A stretch of 64,000 nt of DNA from Favolaschia claudopus. Its lineage: Eukaryota; Basidiomycota; Agaricomycetes; Agaricales; Mycenaceae. Location: positions 248,001 to 312,000 of the forward strand of contig JAWWNJ010000082.1 of assembly GCA_037176885.1 (NCBI GenBank), given 5' to 3'. Position 1 is the stretch's first letter, and each line of letters opens with the position of its first letter. Below, one piece after another: positions 24,650 through 36,130 of this stretch. The notes beneath the pieces are model-generated. The model saw nothing but the letters and a program-made list of their open reading frames with translations, had not been told where the DNA came from and did not search any database. Both the position numbers and the translations under genes were made by a program.

Positions 24650-27337
24650 TCCAGAATAGGAAGGCGACCACTCTTGTCCTCTTCCTCCATCATCGATTTT
24701 GGTTTCGCTAGGGTTTTTGGGCTGCGACACCTCAGGTGAGTATATTTTACTTTCATTATCTGACTCGAACGCTAATCCGCTCGAAATAGCCGCTCAGGGC
24801 TGCACAAACGGCGGAAACGGTAAATTCAACATAACCGCGAAAACGTCGGTTAGAAGGTCAGGGTCCGGGCTGCGTTGCGAAGAGTTACCCAAAATAGACG
24901 CCATGGATACGCCGAGGACTTGGAAATGCTGTTAGAGCGAAAAGAGCGGCGGAGAATGGTCAGGTAATTCTGGTGCGTTTTCTCATATCTCGCTTGTTTA
25001 GCGGTATCGCTGTGACTCATGCCATATTTAGCTGCTCAGATTTATTTGATTGTATTTTTACTGTTGCTGAGGCCTTATACCAGCTCACCACCGCGCCCAC
25101 AACCTCGTATCTGCGATTCAACCACTTTCCAACATCGCAGTTTTCAACGCAGAGCGTCAGGGTTTCGGCGGAGTAGATGTACGAAACCTGATGAGAACTG
25201 TCAGATACGCATGGAAACCGGTGCGCAGGCTCGTATCCCCCATCTCCGCCGACATATGAATATTTCAGGCATTCCAACCATCTCGACAACCCTACCGATT
25301 CCTCGCCGCGTGTGCGAGATTCTATTTCGGAACCTCTACGCGAGGTCCGCGGAACTATTCTGAGTCAGATTGAGGGCATGGAAACGGAGACGGAGATCTG
25401 GTGGTTGGAATCGGGGGAGCCGTGGACAGCCGTCTGAGGGTATATAAACCGTGCGCGTTTGGGTTGTCAACAACATCCCTCTTTCCTTCCCCCCACTATC
25501 TACTCTGACTATTCTAATCCATCCCCGCCTATCCTACTCTCGCCCTCGCCCTCTACGCTACCCCCCTCCTCGACGCCGCCGTCGACGTTGGTGAGTTCAA
25601 CTTGACCTCGACTCTTCGTTCAGTGAACTGATGATCTTTTTGACCATTTCAGGTCGTTGGCTCAACATTTATCCCCGCCTCTCGTCTCCGTTGGTTGGAT
25701 TGGAGGTTGTAGTTGTCGAGTGGCGCGCCGCGTTCATGGGTAGTCGGGCATCGTTGTGAGTCCATGCCCTCGCCGTCTTCGTTTCAGACCATCGCTGACC
25801 TATCTCACCGCTGCTCAGTGTCGTCGGTGTTAACGTTCGAGAGGTATATCCGTTACCTTGACTCTATCATCGATGCACGCTTACTTGACTCACTTTCATA
25901 GTACATATGTCTACATGTTCAACATACCTTGAAGTGAGTTGATTCATCGTTCAATACTGTCTCGTTCAACTCTAATCAACTTTCTCCTTGACCAGTACCA
26001 TCCTTTTGATCTTTCATGTCGGTGTTTGATGATGAGATGTACATTGTGATTCAGTTAGAGCAACGGTGAGTACGTCTGAAATCTTCTCCTCAAACTCTCA
26101 TTGACCTTTCAACTAGTTCTTCCCAGTGCGTACGAGCTTAGATAGATGCACATTTCGACTAGTTATAGTCAGAGCAGCGGTGAGTGAGTTAATTCATTCA
26201 AGTTCATCTTGACTTGAACTCGACGTTGACCTTAATCTTTCATTAATAGGTATATCGTAACCGAGTGCTATCTGCAATGAGATGCACATTTCGACTGGCT
26301 GGAGCAACAAGGTAAGTGTATTTATTCTATTCCACTTGAACTTAAAGCTTTGTAACTGACGGGTTTGAAACCCGGTAGATTTCGGTTCATCATCGAGTGC
26401 TATCTGCGAAGAGATGCACATTTCGACTGGTTGGGCTACGAGGTAAGTGCATTCTATTCAACTTTGATTAGAAAGCTTTGAAGTTGACGGGTTTGGAACC
26501 TTCATCAGGTATCTCGCGTAGTCGAGTGCGATCTGCAAAGACATGCACATTTCGACTGGTTGGAGCAACAAGGTAGGTCTTTATTCTATTCAACTTGAAT
26601 TTGAAGGGTTTTAACTGGCGGGTTAGAAGCTCAATAGATCTCAGTTCATAATCGAGTGCGATCTCCGATGAGATGCACATTTCGACTGGTTAGGGCAGCA
26701 CGGTGAGTTCATTCAATTGCCTTTAACTTGATTCTCAAAGTTTACCTTGAATTGAAATTGTGCAGATTCAATTTGTATGCCATGCATTGCACCAAGCTGC
26801 ATCTCGTGAGCGCAGGCTTGATTCCGTTTCTTTGAGTTTCGTTTGTCTCGATCTGTACTTGTCTTGATTTCGACTCAACTTGGATCAAAACCGTCGTATC
26901 AGCATATTTACTCAACTCGTTAACTAGGTTCTTGCAGTTATCTTTACCTTTAGCACGTCGCGCTAGCAAAATCTCTCAAGGTACGCATTTTCCGTCGACT
27001 TGAAATTCAAATTCAAAACTGACACTTCATCTATCTAGTTTTCTTTATGCGCTCTGCACTGCACGAAGCTGCATCTGGTGAGTTCTAGTGTTATTGCATT
27101 GGCTAGCATTTTCGCGCGTCGTATGTAAATCCCTTCGTTTCTTTTTGAATTTCGCGCCGTTTCGGCTTGACTTGGCAATTTATGACCATTCGACGTCTTT
27201 TGACTTGTGCTATGCGACTCGCTGACAGTCTTAACAGGTTTCGTTGATTCTAACTTAGTAGCACCCGAGTTTTCGATGAGTAAGTGATTCGTAACTTTGC
27301 TTATGGATTCACGCAGGGAGTCTGGAGCAAAATCGAT
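24650..27337 (+). repeat. Plus-strand exon/intron-like module array, diverged (unit 3)
   Basis: This is the homologous array in the diverged core. Six cassettes remain, but their internal sequences and introns differ from unit 1. The third cassette of unit 1 (GATACACGCTTCGACTG) has no clear counterpart, and another cassette ending in a gtaggt donor is present near 26550. Cassette turnover with kept splice-like ends suggests that exon/intron structure is what is conserved. Confidence 0.55.
25441..25447 (+). promoter_or_regulatory. TATA box of the plus-strand module array (unit 3)
   Basis: TATATAA and the downstream CT-rich leader are retained although the flanking sequence has diverged from units 1 and 2. 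This retention is the main support for a real promoter. Confidence 0.68.
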
Positions 27338-29200
27338 TTATTGGCTATATATGGACATGGTACGTCGCGCCCGAGATTGCTCGTTGAGGCGTTCGGCTGA
27401 CTAGAGGACTTTGCAGAGCAGAAACGGCGGCGCACGCGTCAATGCTAGCGAGTCCGCAGCGGCCGAGCGCCGCCCCGGCGCGACGCCTCCGTGAGCGCGA
27501 GTGTCGGGATGCCCTCGGTGATAGGTGAGCGGCTGCGGGTTCGGGGGATGGGAGGGAGACGGTGCGCTCACTGCGCTGGGAGGTTGGCGGTGGCGACGAG
27601 GCATGAGCGGCTGCGGGTTTTGGGGGATGGGAGGGAGGCGGTAACTGAGGCGTTGGCGGCGGCGACGAGGAAGGAATAGAAATAGAGATAGACGTACCGT
27701 ATTTCCCACTGCTCTCCATTTGTCCCCGAGGTGCGTTTCCTTTCCCTTTCTCTCTGTTCTTCCGTTAACGATAAGATAGAATAAACTAAGATTGAGATAG
27801 TCAGTATGAGGAGAGAGTGAAGTAAGATCAGCACCCACATTGAAGGTAAGCACGTCCGCGAGGCGCGACACAACGCGGCGGCGGCATGGGATAAAATGAG
27901 AGCAGCGTCGAAGTTGGTGACGAGGGTAACGCGGAGTCGCAATGGTCGAGTCGAGCGCGGCGCTGACTCGATCCGCCCGCCTTGAGCTGGGTCTAGATAG
28001 AATAAGTGAGATGACCTAGAGCATGACACTTACTTGGGGGTAACTTACCAGTTCTTTCTTCATAGGCGCCATCTGTGCTTCAATTTCCGATCGGCTGTCT
28101 CTGCGTCAGAATTGTTAAAGCGGTGAGAATAACGACATACGAAGGTTCAAGACATTGGCGTTTGCGGGGAACAGCATCGTCTGAGGCCTTTGGCGCGGAA
28201 CGTTTTAGGGATGGAGACAGGGATGGAGAAGTGGTAGAGGCCGGCTTCGAAGGTCCAGGTTCGGTGGTTTTCGGCACGGGGGTCGGCTCGGAACTAGAAG
28301 GCGTTACAGGTTTCTTGCTTTTCTTTGACGAAGATGCAGTCGAAGGCGAGGGTGACGACTTTGGTGCCTTCGTGAAATCAAGACGAGGCAGAGGGGCAGA
28401 GATGGATTGAGCACTTGGTGCGTTAAAGGAAGCGGTAGCAGCACGATGGGTCTTGAGCTCCTTAGCGCGCGCGGCTAGCATGGAGGATAGAGCTTGTTTA
28501 TTCAGAGGAGCAGCGGCAGCAAGGTCGGGTGACTGAGGCGAAACCTGAGATTTCTTGGCATCCGCCGCAGAGGGTTGGCTCGAGCCGGCGGGCGGCGAAG
28601 AAAGGCCAGCCGGCTCGGACTCTTGATTCGAACGAGTAGACGACGGAGCCGAAACTCGGGGTTTCTTGGTGTTATCCGGTCCCGTCGTCTCATCCCCAGC
28701 CTTCCGCTTAAAGGTCTTGCTCGCCGTCCTTTTCTTCGAAGCAACAATTCCCTCCAAAATTTCTTTCGCGGAACCAACTAACAGAATCAGGATCCGCGCA
28801 GCTAATTGAATGGAAACTGGACCTACTTAGCCTTGGTTTGGTTGACTTGAGAAACCAAGAGACCTGGGAGTTGTTGGGGCGGGCCCATAGAACATGGGTT
28901 TCATGAGTGGGATGCACGACGGGTTGGGCACCGGCACGCCAGAGCGTCCACTTGTCCGAACAGCGACCCCAGAGGCCAGGGGACGCTGTGTCAAGGTAAA
29001 TGTCGCCAACGGCGCCAACCGATTCAGATGGCGGTCCTTGACCTTGAAATTCGTCATAATAGATCTTTGTTGTGCTGTCAGGGTCGGCAGAGAGCGAGAA
29101 GGAACGGTTTTGACACGTCGGCTGATTCTGCATGTTAGTTCAGAGTGCACATTGCGAGGTCGGTCCAACTTACAGCGTTTGTGGAATTCGGGTTGCTCAT
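27338..29200 (-). CDS. Repeat-borne protein with GDIYLDT motif, variant tail (unit 3)
   Basis: The N-terminal two thirds are identical to the other copies because 28336-30175 is homogenised. The rest is diverged but stays open. It has an in-frame insertion of four residues that duplicates the SPSL phrase, a fourth exon (ending at 28049) that is four codons shorter, and splice sites at the same places. The QMAPMKKEL end of that exon, the NGRTERKGKETHLGDKWRA block and the final SAERLxEQ phrase are all kept. In-frame indels across diverged sequence support real coding. The stop is probably at 27338, but the last exons are uncertain. Confidence 0.58.
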
Positions 29201-29814
29201 AATTCTACAAAGAGTAAGAACGGAGAATTTAGCTCGAATACTAGCAGCTTACCGGAAATTTGAGAATCCAAGAGCCAGTCAGTTCTAGATGCCAGGAAAT
29301 GAGTAAATCTATCGCCCTTGAAGTTGCTATTGCTGTTGCTTGGACCAGTGACCGCATATGAAACGATTCGTCCTCAAGACCAGGAATCACAAAGAAAAGA
29401 AGGTTGTGATTATGGGCCCATCGCCTCTCCCGGAGCTTCGAAGTAAACGCATCTATTTACAGTCGACTCGTCTTCGTCTGCAAAATTCTCGACACTACAC
29501 CCCTCTACACTCGGTGATACGAGAGCACTTTCATGGCTATCCCAATCGTAACACCTCAAGTTGGGAACCGTATAATATCTGGTATCCCAGCTTGATTCCA
29601 TACGAAAAACTCGGCACGATATCTCGCCAAACTGGCGAATTATACCTATCCCCCGGCTATCCCCCATGCCCCTCCCTAACAACTCCCAAAGTCAGAGAAA
29701 GACTTACAGACACATTTGGTAGCAATTTGAGGGTGATAGGCCGCAATACCCTGGTCGAAAACGCGTCCTTGAGCAGGAGGGATGCACTGGCAAATGTAGG
29801 TTCGGAACAAGCCC

Positions 29815-30360
29815 ACGGTCCCGGCCCGAGCAAGCCGGGCACTATCTTTGGATCTGTTTAGTTTCGAAGCTTCGAGACTGATGAACCTGCTTTCACTGCG
29901 ATTTCCAAGCAAATCTCACTGTAATCGGCCTCACCGTCTAACATTGAACAAGTTCCAGAGCTGCGAGTTTGCGACAACGGTAATCTCGAATACCTGTCAC
30001 CGAATCACAATCCACTGCACCTGCGGCACAAACTTGAACTGCCATTGAAAATTCAAAATGTCTAACCTTGTCTAACATTCTCAAAGTACACAACGGCAAT
30101 CCGGATTCAAATGGAACGTTCACAGTCCCCGTTGAGTCCTATCTGGCTGGTGTTTTTCGAGACCGGGCATCTCGGGTCTGGCCGTACGAACTCGGGTATG
30201 TAAATTGGACGTTGCCAGTCAAGCCCCGGTTTAGCTGAGTCTGGGACGCCCTCAAGTAGCCCATGGATGCCTTTCGAGTAAAATTGGAGGTTTGTGAAGC
30301 ATCGTTGTGTTATCTGTCAGTGACTATCGGAGGTCACTGTGAATCGCCCGGAATCTCCTG
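29815..30360. repeat. Partial fourth repeat unit, right edge of the array
   Basis: Bases 29815-30175 are identical to the start of units 1-3. From 30176 the match continues at a visibly lower level (scattered substitutions and small indels) and fades out near 30350-30360. The diverged tail resembles the diverged core of unit 3 in age, so the right end of the array seems to retain the older, unhomogenised version. Confidence 0.85.
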
Positions 30361-31372
30361 GTTTTCCTCAGGCTGGTCTTACGGTGATAACAATTTTGAT
30401 TAGAGACCTCCGCCTTGTGCAATCCCGCTACCGTGAGTTCAAACTGCTCTTTAACACCGTCTGATCACTGCTAGGTAGAATCTCCGATGTCAACACTTGG
30501 GATTTTCATTTGGGAGACCAATGTCCGCCGATGGCACCAAATGTCGAGATCCTGCAGCATCAAACTGTTACATATCATCCAGACAGTTGGAGGGTCCTGC
30601 CAGGCAACAGTCATATTATAGCACTTGCGCCTACTTTAACTTGCGGGGTAGTCCCTAATTTAACTCCCGGGCCCACGAGACCGCAATTCATTGAATATGT
30701 TAGTTGAAGCGACGGTAAGCCATCAAGGTCCAAGTATGTATCTTATTGAAACCTTTCCCAGCTATTTTAAGCTTGTAAGTATTCTTAGGCTCACGACAAG
30801 GACGGCCAAGGCGATATGAGCCCTTCGAACCGTAGGCATTCCTCTCAGACGCCGTCCGTATGAAACTTCGCTTCTGGGACGGAACCTTCTCACTGCAGAG
30901 GATGATTCAAATCAAGTCTGCCTTGAAACAAAACGCTCGTTAACATTCACTCAACAATGGACCTTCGGTATCGGCCATATTGTCGAGTCTCGACCAGTCT
31001 CAATCTGGTCTCAGCCTTGAATTTTACGCGTCCCGGTCGTCGGCCATGGAAGGATCTTCTCGACGGTCGGAACGACCAGTACGTTTATCCCGAGATCCCG
31101 AAATCAAAATGAAAGAAAAAAATGTACGTGCCCATTTTTTCAGGTTATCAAGTGACTAGTCGCAATCTGCTCGACTATCAAGTGCCATCCTCTTACCTCC
31201 CGCTCCCCAGAGTTAGGCGGCCGCCTACAAACTGTCGGGCGTTGCAGTGGCTGGCCAAATTTAACCCAAGCGACTAATGACGTCATCCAAGACTCGAGTG
31301 TGAGCAACGAAACTCGAAAGAAGCTCCGAGGCCGGTGCTTCTCCCTGTGTTCCATGCGGGCCTTGCCTTTGC
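30361..31372. other. Intergenic: array edge to sugar transporter
   Basis: I see no gene here. The short open frame at 30510-30707 lacks any recognisable domain or splice context. Two CCCCAG sites (CTGGGG on the minus strand, near 31204 and 31393) fit the loose SYGGRG consensus of carbon-repressor sites, but such short motifs occur by chance. Confidence 0.35.
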
Positions 31373-31380
31373 TATTAAAA
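31373..31380 (+). promoter_or_regulatory. TATA-like box of the sugar transporter
   Basis: TATTAAAA lies about 75 bases before the start codon and is followed by a CT-rich leader, the usual arrangement of a highly expressed basidiomycete gene. Confidence 0.5.
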
Positions 31381-31454
31381 GGGGCCATGGAGCCCCAGAT
31401 TTGTACACCTTCTCTTCCACCACCTTCACCCATCTCATCTCTTGACACGAAATA

Positions 31455-33766
31455 ATGGCTGGTGGACCGTCGGGAAATGGAGGAGGCATATCCACTGCCA
31501 GCACGGCATGGGCTATCGTTATGAGCGCCTTCGCCGGTGAGTGTGGGGCTCTTTTCATTGTGAAGGTGTTAACGTTTTTCGCGTAGCGTTTGGTGGTATA
31601 CTTTTCGGGCAAGCTTTCAATATCGGCTTCGATGTTCGCTGCTTCCTAACCGTGCTTCCTAATGTAGGTACGATACTGGAACGATTGGAGGAGTGATCGC
31701 CATGCAAGATTGGTTGGACGTTTTTGGAACATTTGATTCCACGGGCCAACTGGGACAGAGCACCAAGGGCATGTACCTGCCGACGAGGGACAAGAGTTTG
31801 GTTGTAAGTCTGGACATTCTGTGTCTGGGAACCGGTTATTGAACTACTTCGCAGGTTTCGATCCTTTCTGCTGGGACGTTCTTTGGTGCTTTATTAGCTA
31901 ACCCGATGGCGGACTACGTCGGCCGCAAGAGAGGAATCGTTGCCAGTTGTGTGGTGTTCTCACTTGGTGTCGGTCTGCAGCTTGATACGCGTTGGGCGAC
32001 GTTTGTGGTGAGTTTCTTGAAGAGCAAACATTGTTGTCCATTTATAGAATTACCCCAGGTTGGACGTGTAATCGCCGGTCTCGGTGTCGGACTTGTTTCC
32101 TGCTTGGTTCCCATGTACCAGGTAATATTTTCGACTCGTTGCGGATTCGATTGTCTGAAACATCCCGAAAGAGTGAATGTGCTCCCAAGAACATTCGTGG
32201 TTTGATCGTTGGTCTCTACCAGCTCGCCATCACCATCGGTGCTCTTCTGGCTGCCGTTGTGCTCAACGCAACGAAGGCCGAACAGAGCCACTCTGCATGG
32301 CGGGTGAGTTTGCCGTTGTATACTCTATTTATATCCATATCGAATCGATTACCCCAAGACTCCGATTGCGGTTCAATTCGCATGGGCGTTCATCCTAGGC
32401 GGAGGCATGCTTCTCCTGCCCGAGTCCCCACGGTATCTTCTTCACAAGGGTCACGTTGACCGAGCACGGCGCGCTATGGGGCGTCTCACTAGCCGTCCTG
32501 CGGACTCGGTCGAAGTTGAGGCAGAATGCACGGAGATTACCCTCGCTCTCGAGGACGAGAAGGCGCACGGCAGCGGCAGCTATGCAGACTGCTTCAAGAA
32601 CAATCGTTCCAAGAACGGTTTGCGTACCTGGACTGGAATAGCGCTTCAAGCTTGGCAGCAGCTGACGGGAATTAACTTCATCTTCTATTTCGGTACGAGG
32701 TATCCAAAGAGTTGATCCCCATTTTGTGCTGAAAGTACTTTTCCACTCAGGTACCAGTTTCTTCCAGCAAGCCGGAATTACGAGCCCCAGTCCATTCATC
32801 ATCACGTTAGACTCTTTTTCTACCTTTTTCAGTTCCTAACTGAGCATCTTCCAGCATCATAGCCGATGTCGTGAACAGTAAGTATTGTCAACAAACTTTC
32901 CGATCCATCCTGACCCCTCACTTTTTTTCAGCGGCCATGACCATCATTGGCGTTAACCTCATCGATAAAGTCGGTCGGCGGAGATTGCTCCTTATTGGTG
33001 CGACGGGCATGATGGTCTGTGAATACATCATCGCGATTGTAAGCCCTCCTTCTACGTATTCCGCAGCGCCGAATCTAAAGGCTTTCCCTCTTTTCAGGTT
33101 GGTGTCACGGCCGGCCAAACTGCCTCAGACGGCTCCGTCAATCTGACTGCTCAACGCGTCCTGATCGCTTTCGTGTGCGTTTACATCGCATTCTTTGCTA
33201 CCTCCTGGGGCCCCGTTGCTTGGGTCATCACTGGTACGGCCTTCTCCGACGATGAGTTGCGCGTTAACTTGACTATTATTCTTCCGCAGGCGAGATATTC
33301 CCGCTCAACATCCGTGCCAAAGGCATGTCTCTCTCGGTCGCCTCTAACTGGCTTTGGAACTTCGCCATCGGGTACGCTACGCCCTACCTTGTCGACAGCT
33401 CCACCAAAGGAGAGCCCAACGGCGTCGCCACCGCCAATCTCCACGTCAAGGTCTTCTTCATCTGGGGATCGACCTGCCTCGGATGCCTCGTCTTCACGTA
33501 CTTCTTCATCCCTGAAACCAAAGGACTGTCGCTCGAGCAGATCGACCTTTTGTACAAGGAGTCTTCCAGTGCGTTCTATGTTATGCATGCTTGGGCCCAT
33601 CCTCACAAACTGACTCGCTCTTCCAGTCCGCAACTCAGAAAAACACCGCAGGCAAATGATAGCTGCAAACGAAACTTACGCGCACCACGAAAAGGTCACC
33701 GCCTCGCATGACGAGTCGTCGGATGACGGCAAGCCAGCAGATAACGTTCCGAATACGAATGTCTAG
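31455..33766 (+). CDS. MFS hexose transporter
   Basis: This is a plasma-membrane sugar/proton symporter of the major facilitator superfamily, of roughly 520 residues, the usual family length. Visible landmarks in order are GYDTGTIGG in helix 1, DYVGRKRG in the loop after helix 2, PESPRYL before the central loop, QQLTGIN in helix 7 (hexose-transporter signature), DKVGRRR between helices 8 and 9, GEIFPLNIRAKG near helix 10, and PETKGLSLEQ after helix 12. The coding sequence is split into about 13 exons by introns of about 50 bp. The second intron (from 31609) begins with GC rather than GT, giving an FG|Y junction exactly where the family needs it. The hydrophilic C-terminus ends at the TAG at 33764-33766. 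The exact sugar is not predictable from sequence. Confidence 0.93.
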
Positions 33767-34198
33767 GTCCAAATTGCACTGGGAAAACGGACGAACCCTG
33801 TAGTTGTATTAATACCTCCACACATTAATCGGTTTGCATGCTTTCGAAGATACATAATGAATTGCAATGTACTCAATACCAGTCGTATATTGTCTTGGTG
33901 GATTTATTTGAACCTCTTCATGATCATAGTTAACATACTCCGAGTCGGTGGCAAAATGTCGATTCCGCAAAAGGTCGGGATTTTGAAGGCGCATCACGGA
34001 GATCAGATCCCCATGTGATCCGGTGCTAAATCAACTTTTCCTCCAAACTTCATTGAACATACAGCAGAGCATTGGGTATCCGAATGCATGGCTTGACGGC
34101 AGGGTGGGTGCAATGTCGGTGATCTACCCTTGTCTGAGTGTTCATCTTCGACTTTCTGCAGCCAAAAGGATGCAAAGTCCAATAACGCTGATAATACT

Positions 34199-36040
34199 AT
34201 GCCACTCAAAGTTGAGGAAACCGTGATCGTCCCGGATGTCAAGCGTGAAGTCAAAATTGAAGAGAAATATGTATCACTCACGGTAAAGCGCGAGGTGAAG
34301 GCAGAATGCAAGTTCGACTTGAGCTCCCAGGTTTGTCCGCATTCTTTCCCTATTTTCGCCTCTCGGTCCAGTGCCACTCACTATTCCAACAAGCCTGTCA
34401 GCTCTCACTCAGGCCCTACAACCCGCAGGGCTAAAAAAGAAGAGAGGGAGGATGTAAAACTGAAAACGGTGACAGTTCATTCTCAGCGTTCTGGTTTGCA
34501 CAACTAAATTACACAAAGGAATCCGTCAAGAATTCGGAATCCAATTCAAGCCCTGAGTTACCAGCCGAAACACTCGGCGCTGATGATCTGGACAGCGTTG
34601 ACTCAATACCCGTCAATCCCCCAACGGTACGTGTATACATACCAAGCTTCGCTCGTAAACTCAACATAAGCAGATAAATGGCCCATCCTCTGTGAAGCAG
34701 GAACCTGAAGAAGTACAGCTTCCCTTGCAACCAGCTACCCAAGAGCAGCAGCGTTTTGTGATGGAGGCGGTGGTCGTTCCAACTCTGGCTTCTCTCGGTA
34801 TTAAAGGACGTCCAGCTACTGGTCGCGTGGTCTCGTCCAAAGTAAGTAAGAAACACTTGCTCTGTGCCTTCCATACCTCTAAAGCGGACCTAACAGCGCG
34901 TTGGTACGAAGCGAGGTCGAGACGTTGCGGAAGAAGGTTCATCTCAGGTAATGACTCACTTTTGTGTGGTGAGATGCATCCTCATGTATATCCTCAGCAA
35001 CCAGTTAAGAAGATTAAAAAACTTGAGCGTTCGGAGGGTTTGGCAGCTGGGACACTTCAAGCGCGTCTCATCTCTGTTGGCATCGGAACTGAACCCTACC
35101 CTATCGAAGCAGACCTTGACATCAGAGATGTATCTGTTCGCCGAGACTTCATGCGTCTACACTATGGAGGCAACTCGCAGGCCGCTTTCCCAGCTATCGC
35201 GCAAGAATGGTATACCAAAACTGGGCACCAGTACTTCATGTATCCCAATCTTATACAAAATCCCGACTCGCCGAGGATACCTGGGGCACCCGGATTGTTC
35301 ATGGCCGCAATTGGGCGTCCGGCCAAAGAATCCACGGTGGAGTGGACGTCGCATACGTACAAGGTTCTGACGCGGCTCGGTACAAATGACAACCTGTACA
35401 TGGGTGAATATATTATTCGTCCGGCGGACTCTCTGACGAAGGAGGAGTGGACTGCCCAAACGCCGGCGGTACGTCCATACACCCAGTTGACCACCTCCAT
35501 GGGTTGAACATGACAATATCAGATGCGGAACAGATGGTGCAAGAAACTTGCGAAAAAAGATTGGGGAACTATCACGAGGACTCGCATTGCTTTGCGTCGA
35601 CGTTTCGGCCGTGAACCGACATTCGAGGAAGTTGACGAGTCAATCGCGGCGAACCAGAAGTATCGCGAAATAAACGCCACTGATATTTCCCAGGGCTTCG
35701 ATAATGGCGAAGAGGTAACATTTTTGTGTTCCCTTTTGTCTGCTTGCTGATTTGTTTTCGTTTCGTTCAGCGACTGGCAGTTTGGACAATGAAGTGTGTC
35801 GGCTACGATGAACAATTTCAACGCGACCTTGTGCGCCAGATAAACGGCTGGACGCCTTCAGCATCACCGCAGCGAAGGTCCGGCACACAACGTAGAACCA
35901 AAAAATCGAAGGCGAAATGCGACGTGGAACCTGTCCGGAACAGTGGCAGCAGTAAGCGGAAAACAAAGTTCCTCCGCCAACGCGCTTCCAGTCCGGAAAC
36001 CGAAGGCGAAAGCGAAGACGAAAGTGACGTCGACGAGTAG
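34199..36040 (+). CDS. DUF6697-type protein, 509 residues
   Basis: Seven exons join in phase: 34199-34468, 34519-34626, 34674-34841, 34897-34947, 34998-35468, 35523-35714 and 35771-36040. The N-terminal third is charged and disordered, with repeated VKREVK-type phrases. The conserved part (about residues 200-420) has IPGAPGLFMA, a LYMGEYIIRPADSLTKEEW stretch, WCKKLAKKDWG, and WTMKCVGYDE near its end, which matches what I know of the agaricomycete DUF6697 domain. The C-terminus is basic, then acidic (ESEDESDVDE). No catalytic residues can be assigned, and the molecular role is unknown. The ATG at 34199 is chosen as the first in frame with the exon chain. Confidence 0.8.
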
Positions 36041-36130
36041 GCATAGATTCCAACTTTTGAAGAAATTAGTTCTATACAAGATGGTGTACATGCATATCAA
36101 TACTCTATTACTTTGAGCTGATTTCGATCA

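Larger units (their letters stand above)
19742..29814. repeat. Tandem 10.07-kb repeat, unit 3 (mosaic)
   Basis: This unit is 202 bases longer than unit 2. Bases 19742-21722 and 28336-29814 match units 1 and 2 base for base. Bases 21723-28335 are clearly homologous but diverged, with many substitutions and indels, including one extra hairpin module near 21825-22015. The sharp switches between identical and diverged sequence point to unequal crossing-over or gene conversion between two older versions of the unit. Confidence 0.93.

Noticed and set aside
1..30360. Ribosomal DNA array
   Set aside because: The unit length of about 9.9 kb is suggestive, but no 18S, 5.8S, 25S or 5S sequence is visible, and spliced-looking features dominate.
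30510..30707. 65-codon open frame right of the array
   Set aside because: No recognisable domain, promoter or splice sites; the length is expected by chance.
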